Assembly: GCA_964434585.1 (NCBI GenBank) | Contig: CAYSVN010000067.1 | Span: forward strand, 1 to 6,344 | Length of the DNA stretch: 6,344 nt | Direction: 5' to 3' | From: CAYSVN01 sp964434585 | GTDB lineage: Bacteria; Patescibacteriota; Gracilibacteria; Peribacterales; Peribacteraceae | Shown here: piece after piece, positions 4,752-6,344 of the stretch | How the letters are laid out: every line of letters begins with the position of its first letter | Position numbering within the stretch: the first letter of the stretch is position 1 | Translations under genes and position numbers: made by a program | Notes under the pieces: model-generated | Database searches by the model: none | Told to the model about the DNA's origin: nothing | What the model saw: the letters and a program-made list of their open reading frames with translations, nothing else

Positions 4752-5336
4752 ATGAAACCCACACATATCGACAATACTAGCTGGCATGCACAAGAAGAAT
4801 TTAAGCGTCCTGAAGATGGAGGAGATGTAAACAATGCGCGTTTTTTAGAATTTAATGATGAATATGCCGCAACAGACATAGATCGTTTAAAGGAAAATTT
4901 AGATAGTATCAACCAGGCAGGTATATCAGATTTACAAAAAAGAATGTTTGATTTATCTCAAGCAGATGATATTGATGATGAAACCTTTTTTTATTTAAGC
5001 GCCTTTCAAAAAGCTTTAGGAGTACTTTCTAATGTTAAAGGTGGTAGAAGTTTGAACAAAATGATTGATTCTTTAGCGAGTAATGAGGATCAATTAGATG
5101 CTATTATCTCGATTGGTGATTATTCTGAAGATAGATTTCCATTTACGAGTGTGGATCAACAACTAAAAGCTGCAGTTACATTCTTAAGACGGACAGTTGG
5201 CCATCATGCAAGACATGAACATGAGCATAAATTTGAAATAGTAGAAAGAGTCAGAGAGCATCGATGGCAAAAAGCTGTAGAAAAAGCTGAGGAGCAAGAT
5301 GTTACCGAAGCTCAAAAGATTAGAGACTCTCTTTAG
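4752..5336 (+). CDS. 194-aa acidic protein of unknown function with a His-rich segment
   Basis: No family is recognised. The protein is soluble, without signal peptide or membrane segment. Residues 1-35 are polar and probably unstructured. The stretches 37-72 (YAATDIDRLKENLDSINQAG onward), 76-110 and 111-122 look helical. A Phe-rich turn, DRFPFTSVDQQLKAAVTFLR (127-146), leads to a His cluster HHARHEHEHKFE (151-162) with six His, which could bind metal, and then a long charged helix (163-190, coiled-coil-like). The ATG at 4752 sits 6 bases after a near-perfect promoter, fixing the start and implying a leaderless message. It is divergent from the MFS operon and flanked by an imperfect direct repeat. 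It converges with the 100-aa gene downstream. Confidence 0.75.
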   Translation: MKPTHIDNTSWHAQEEFKRPEDGGDVNNARFLEFNDEYAATDIDRLKENLDSINQAGISDLQKRMFDLSQADDIDDETFFYLSAFQKALGVLSNVKGGRSLNKMIDSLASNEDQLDAIISIGDYSEDRFPFTSVDQQLKAAVTFLRRTVGHHARHEHEHKFEIVERVREHRWQKAVEKAEEQDVTEAQKIRDSL

Positions 5337-5339
5337 TTC

Positions 5340-5375
5340 ACTAATTTTCAAACATACTAAAAGTTCGAAAATAGT
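5340..5375. terminator. Possible AT-rich bidirectional terminator between convergent genes
   Basis: ACTAATTTTC (5340-5349) can pair with GAAAATAGT (5367-5375) with one bulged base, in the 56-bp gap between two convergent genes. The stem is A/T-rich and there is no clean T-run, so it is a weak candidate whose main support is its position. Confidence 0.25.
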
Positions 5376-5391
5376 CCACTAGCCCCAGCCA
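5355..5391 (+). repeat. Imperfect 37-bp direct repeat, right copy
   Basis: This is the second copy of the repeat at 4675-4711, offset by 680 bp with 28 of 37 identical positions and no gaps. It ends two bases short of the stop codon of the convergent 100-aa gene. Confidence 0.45.
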
Positions 5392-5392
5392 A

Positions 5393-5695
5393 TTATTCAG
5401 CGTTAACTAGACCTGTTTCTACTACTTCGATACCTGGTATTCCTTCGCCTTTAAACAATGTGTTGTTAATACTCTGTAAAATAAGGGCCTGAATGTAAGC
5501 ACTGGGTGCGCTAACAGTTATCTCTAGCGTTCCAATGTCGGTAACTTCACAGTGTATAGAATTAAGATCAATTTTATGACGTGTTTCGTATGGTATTTTA
5601 TTAATTCCAGCCAGCATTTGGTCGGTTAGAACTATGGTGTCAGAAAAAGTTGCAAAAGGTTTTTGTATAGAAAAACGATGTGGTTTAATTTGCAT
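5393..5695 (-). CDS. 100-aa protein of unknown function
   Basis: A small soluble protein without signal peptide, membrane segment or recognised motif. Alternating hydrophobic patterns suggest beta strands at about 5-9, 18-23, 41-51 (IDLNSIHCEVT) and 55-61 (GTLEITVSA), followed by a helix at 63-78 (PSAYIQALILQSINNTLF) and a last strand IPGIEVVETG (86-95), so a compact alpha/beta domain is likely. One cysteine (Cys49) is present. The gene follows the YunG-like gene on the same strand with a 55-bp gap that holds its own promoter candidates, so it may be expressed from both. It has no Shine-Dalgarno sequence. Confidence 0.6.
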   Translation of the reverse strand: MQIKPHRFSIQKPFATFSDTIVLTDQMLAGINKIPYETRHKIDLNSIHCEVTDIGTLEITVSAPSAYIQALILQSINNTLFKGEGIPGIEVVETGLVNAE

Positions 5696-5711
5696 AATTA
5701 AATAGTAAAAA

Positions 5712-5754
5712 ATTATAGTATTTCATCCTATAAGCAAAGGTAGTAAAAAGTCAA
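5712..5754 (-). promoter_or_regulatory. Promoter candidates for the 100-aa protein
   Basis: On the minus strand, TTGACT (5754-5749) and TATAGG (5732-5727) are 16 bases apart; the -35 box overlaps the yunG-like stop codon. A perfect TATAAT (5717-5712) lies nearer the gene but lacks a well-placed -35 box (TTGCTT is only 14 bases upstream). Which is used cannot be decided from sequence. Confidence 0.4.
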
Positions 5755-6182
5755 AAATAATCTCCTTTATTTAGTTGTAGTTGTTTGTTTACTCTTTCTA
5801 GCAGCAAATCACAACGTTTAACAGTGGTATCGCCATCCTTTAGTTCATTACAATCTAAAATCTCAGATTCTTGTACAGATGAACCAATTGGAAACTGGTG
5901 CCAACTTAAATCAATATCGTACATAGTTTTACCAACCTGTAACCTATTCCAAAAATGAATATGTTCCTCCTTACCATTCCAGACTTTACCTTTAACAACT
6001 TCAGTCTCTGGAAAATAGTGCTGTACCACACGGCAGGTTGAGTAGTATTGCCCTAAGGCTGGGTTCGTATCGTCCCACACGCTTAAGTAAGACGTTTCGG
6101 AGCTCCAAAAAGCTTCTAAGGCTTCTCGCAGCATTAATAGATCTACAGTTGGTTTATTTAGCATAGCTGTAGTATGCATCAT
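5751..6182 (-). CDS. YunG-family protein (function unknown)
   Basis: A 143-aa soluble protein that follows the layout of Bacillus YunG. It has an N-terminal helix LREALEAFWSSETSY (18-32), the W-x-D-x-x-NPALGQ block (36-45), VVQHYF (52-57), HIHFWNRL (74-81) and a DIDLSWHQF strand (89-97). The biochemical role of the family is not established. As I recall it, most members read GQC at the NPA-x-GQ block, and Cys, His and Asp there could form a catalytic-type triad. Here the residue after GQ is Tyr46, with Cys50 four residues later, while His76 and Asp91 remain. Met1, Met2 or Met7 could be the start; none has a ribosome site, so Met1 is kept provisionally. It is divergent from the ABM gene across an inverted repeat. 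Confidence 0.7.
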   Translation of the reverse strand: MMHTTAMLNKPTVDLLMLREALEAFWSSETSYLSVWDDTNPALGQYYSTCRVVQHYFPETEVVKGKVWNGKEEHIHFWNRLQVGKTMYDIDLSWHQFPIGSSVQESEILDCNELKDGDTTVKRCDLLLERVNKQLQLNKGDYF

Positions 6183-6222
6183 TAGTGTAACTGGCTAAAG
6201 ACAAAAAAAATGTTTACACTAA
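6182..6222. promoter_or_regulatory. Perfect 9-bp inverted repeat in the divergent yunG-ABM promoter region
   Basis: TTAGTGTAA (6182-6190) and TTACACTAA (6214-6222) are exact complements with centres 32 bp apart, about three helical turns. They occupy both ends of the 44-bp gap between the two start codons; the left copy overlaps the first base of the yunG-like start. A regulator binding both copies on one DNA face would control both genes. Confidence 0.5.
6215..6220 (+). promoter_or_regulatory. Candidate -10 box of the ABM-like gene
   Basis: TACACT matches TATAAT at four of six positions and ends 6 bases before the ATG at 6227, the same spacing seen for the leaderless promoter at 4717-4745. 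No good -35 box lies 16-18 bases upstream. The box is inside the right arm of the inverted repeat, so binding there would block it. Confidence 0.3.
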
Positions 6223-6226
6223 CACT

Positions 6227-6344
6227 ATGAATCAATTTACTCTTATTGCAGACGTCTTTGCCAAAGAAGGCAACAAAGAAGTTGTAGAGGTAGAACTTAA
6301 AAAGTTAATAGAGCCAACACTTCAAGAAGAAGGTTGTACTATGT
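6227..6344 (+). CDS. Antibiotic biosynthesis monooxygenase (ABM/YgiN-like) protein, N-terminal part
   Basis: The reading frame begins at ATG 6227 and runs off the right edge after 39 residues (MNQFTLIADVFAKEGNKEVV through EEGCTM). The first strand FTLIADVFAKEG, the helix KEVVEVELKKLIEPTLQEEG and the following G-C start of strand 2 match the N-terminal half of the dimeric alpha/beta-barrel ABM fold. In that family the pattern is strand, K-x-G-x-x-x-x-V/F, helix, L-x-x-x-x-x-EEGC. Members include quinol monooxygenase YgiN and heme-degrading relatives; the substrate cannot be told from this fragment. There is no Shine-Dalgarno sequence and the start lies only 6 bases after the candidate -10 box. 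Confidence 0.7.
   Translation, partial: MNQFTLIADVFAKEGNKEVVEVELKKLIEPTLQEEGCTM

Noticed and set aside
4727..4912. Minus-strand open frame of 61 codons
   Set aside because: It is antisense to the start of the 194-aa gene and would run through that gene's promoter; its composition is that of a shadow frame.
1..6344. CRISPR array, tRNA, rRNA, insertion sequence or classical transposase
   Set aside because: No regularly spaced repeats, no tRNA-like fold or rRNA segment, and no transposase-like frame were seen on either strand.

Overview
The window is AT-rich, compact, and read with the standard genetic code: TGA ends both the Rep gene and the YunG-like gene, so it is not a TGA-sense lineage. 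Many short proteins of unknown function, tight spacing, promoters of near-consensus sigma70 type and very few Shine-Dalgarno sequences suggest a small-genome bacterium. A Patescibacteria lineage such as Candidatus Saccharibacteria, or a low-GC Firmicute, would fit. This placement is an inference; no rRNA, tRNA or marker gene is present to settle it.

Left part (1-2126), a replication module. A Rep_trans-type rolling-circle replication initiator or relaxase is encoded on the minus strand (77-1243). It is followed, with a 4-base ATGA overlap, by a gene running off the left edge. A perfect 13-bp inverted repeat with a 6-nt loop lies inside the 5' end of rep, where pT181-family plasmids keep their double-strand origin and ICEBs1 keeps oriT. 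Upstream are a strong minus-strand promoter, a structured leader with a cUUCGg tetraloop hairpin, and a 60-nt GC-rich hairpin that could be a single-strand origin. Next come a small two-helix membrane protein (minus) and a divergent 71-aa XRE-type repressor (plus). A 20-bp near-palindrome sits between the -35 and -10 of the membrane-protein promoter and is the likely operator. Together this resembles the core of a small plasmid, an integrative element or an inovirus-like prophage. No integrase, att site, coat gene or conjugation gene is visible.

Middle part (2144-4751), minus strand. An acidic 134-aa protein of unknown function has its own promoter. Upstream of it lies an operon of an MFS efflux-type transporter followed 20 bp later by a class I SAM-dependent methyltransferase. 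Drug or metabolite modification plus export is plausible but the substrate is unknown.

Right part (4752-6344). A 194-aa protein of unknown function (plus) has an apparently leaderless promoter and is flanked by an imperfect 37-bp direct repeat. A 100-aa unknown protein and a YunG-family protein follow (both minus). A partial antibiotic-biosynthesis-monooxygenase-like (YgiN/ABM) gene starts at the right edge (plus) and is divergent from yunG across a perfect 9-bp inverted repeat.

Promoters at three genes place the -10 box 6-7 bases before the start codon, predicting leaderless mRNAs. No rRNA, tRNA, CRISPR array or insertion sequence is seen.
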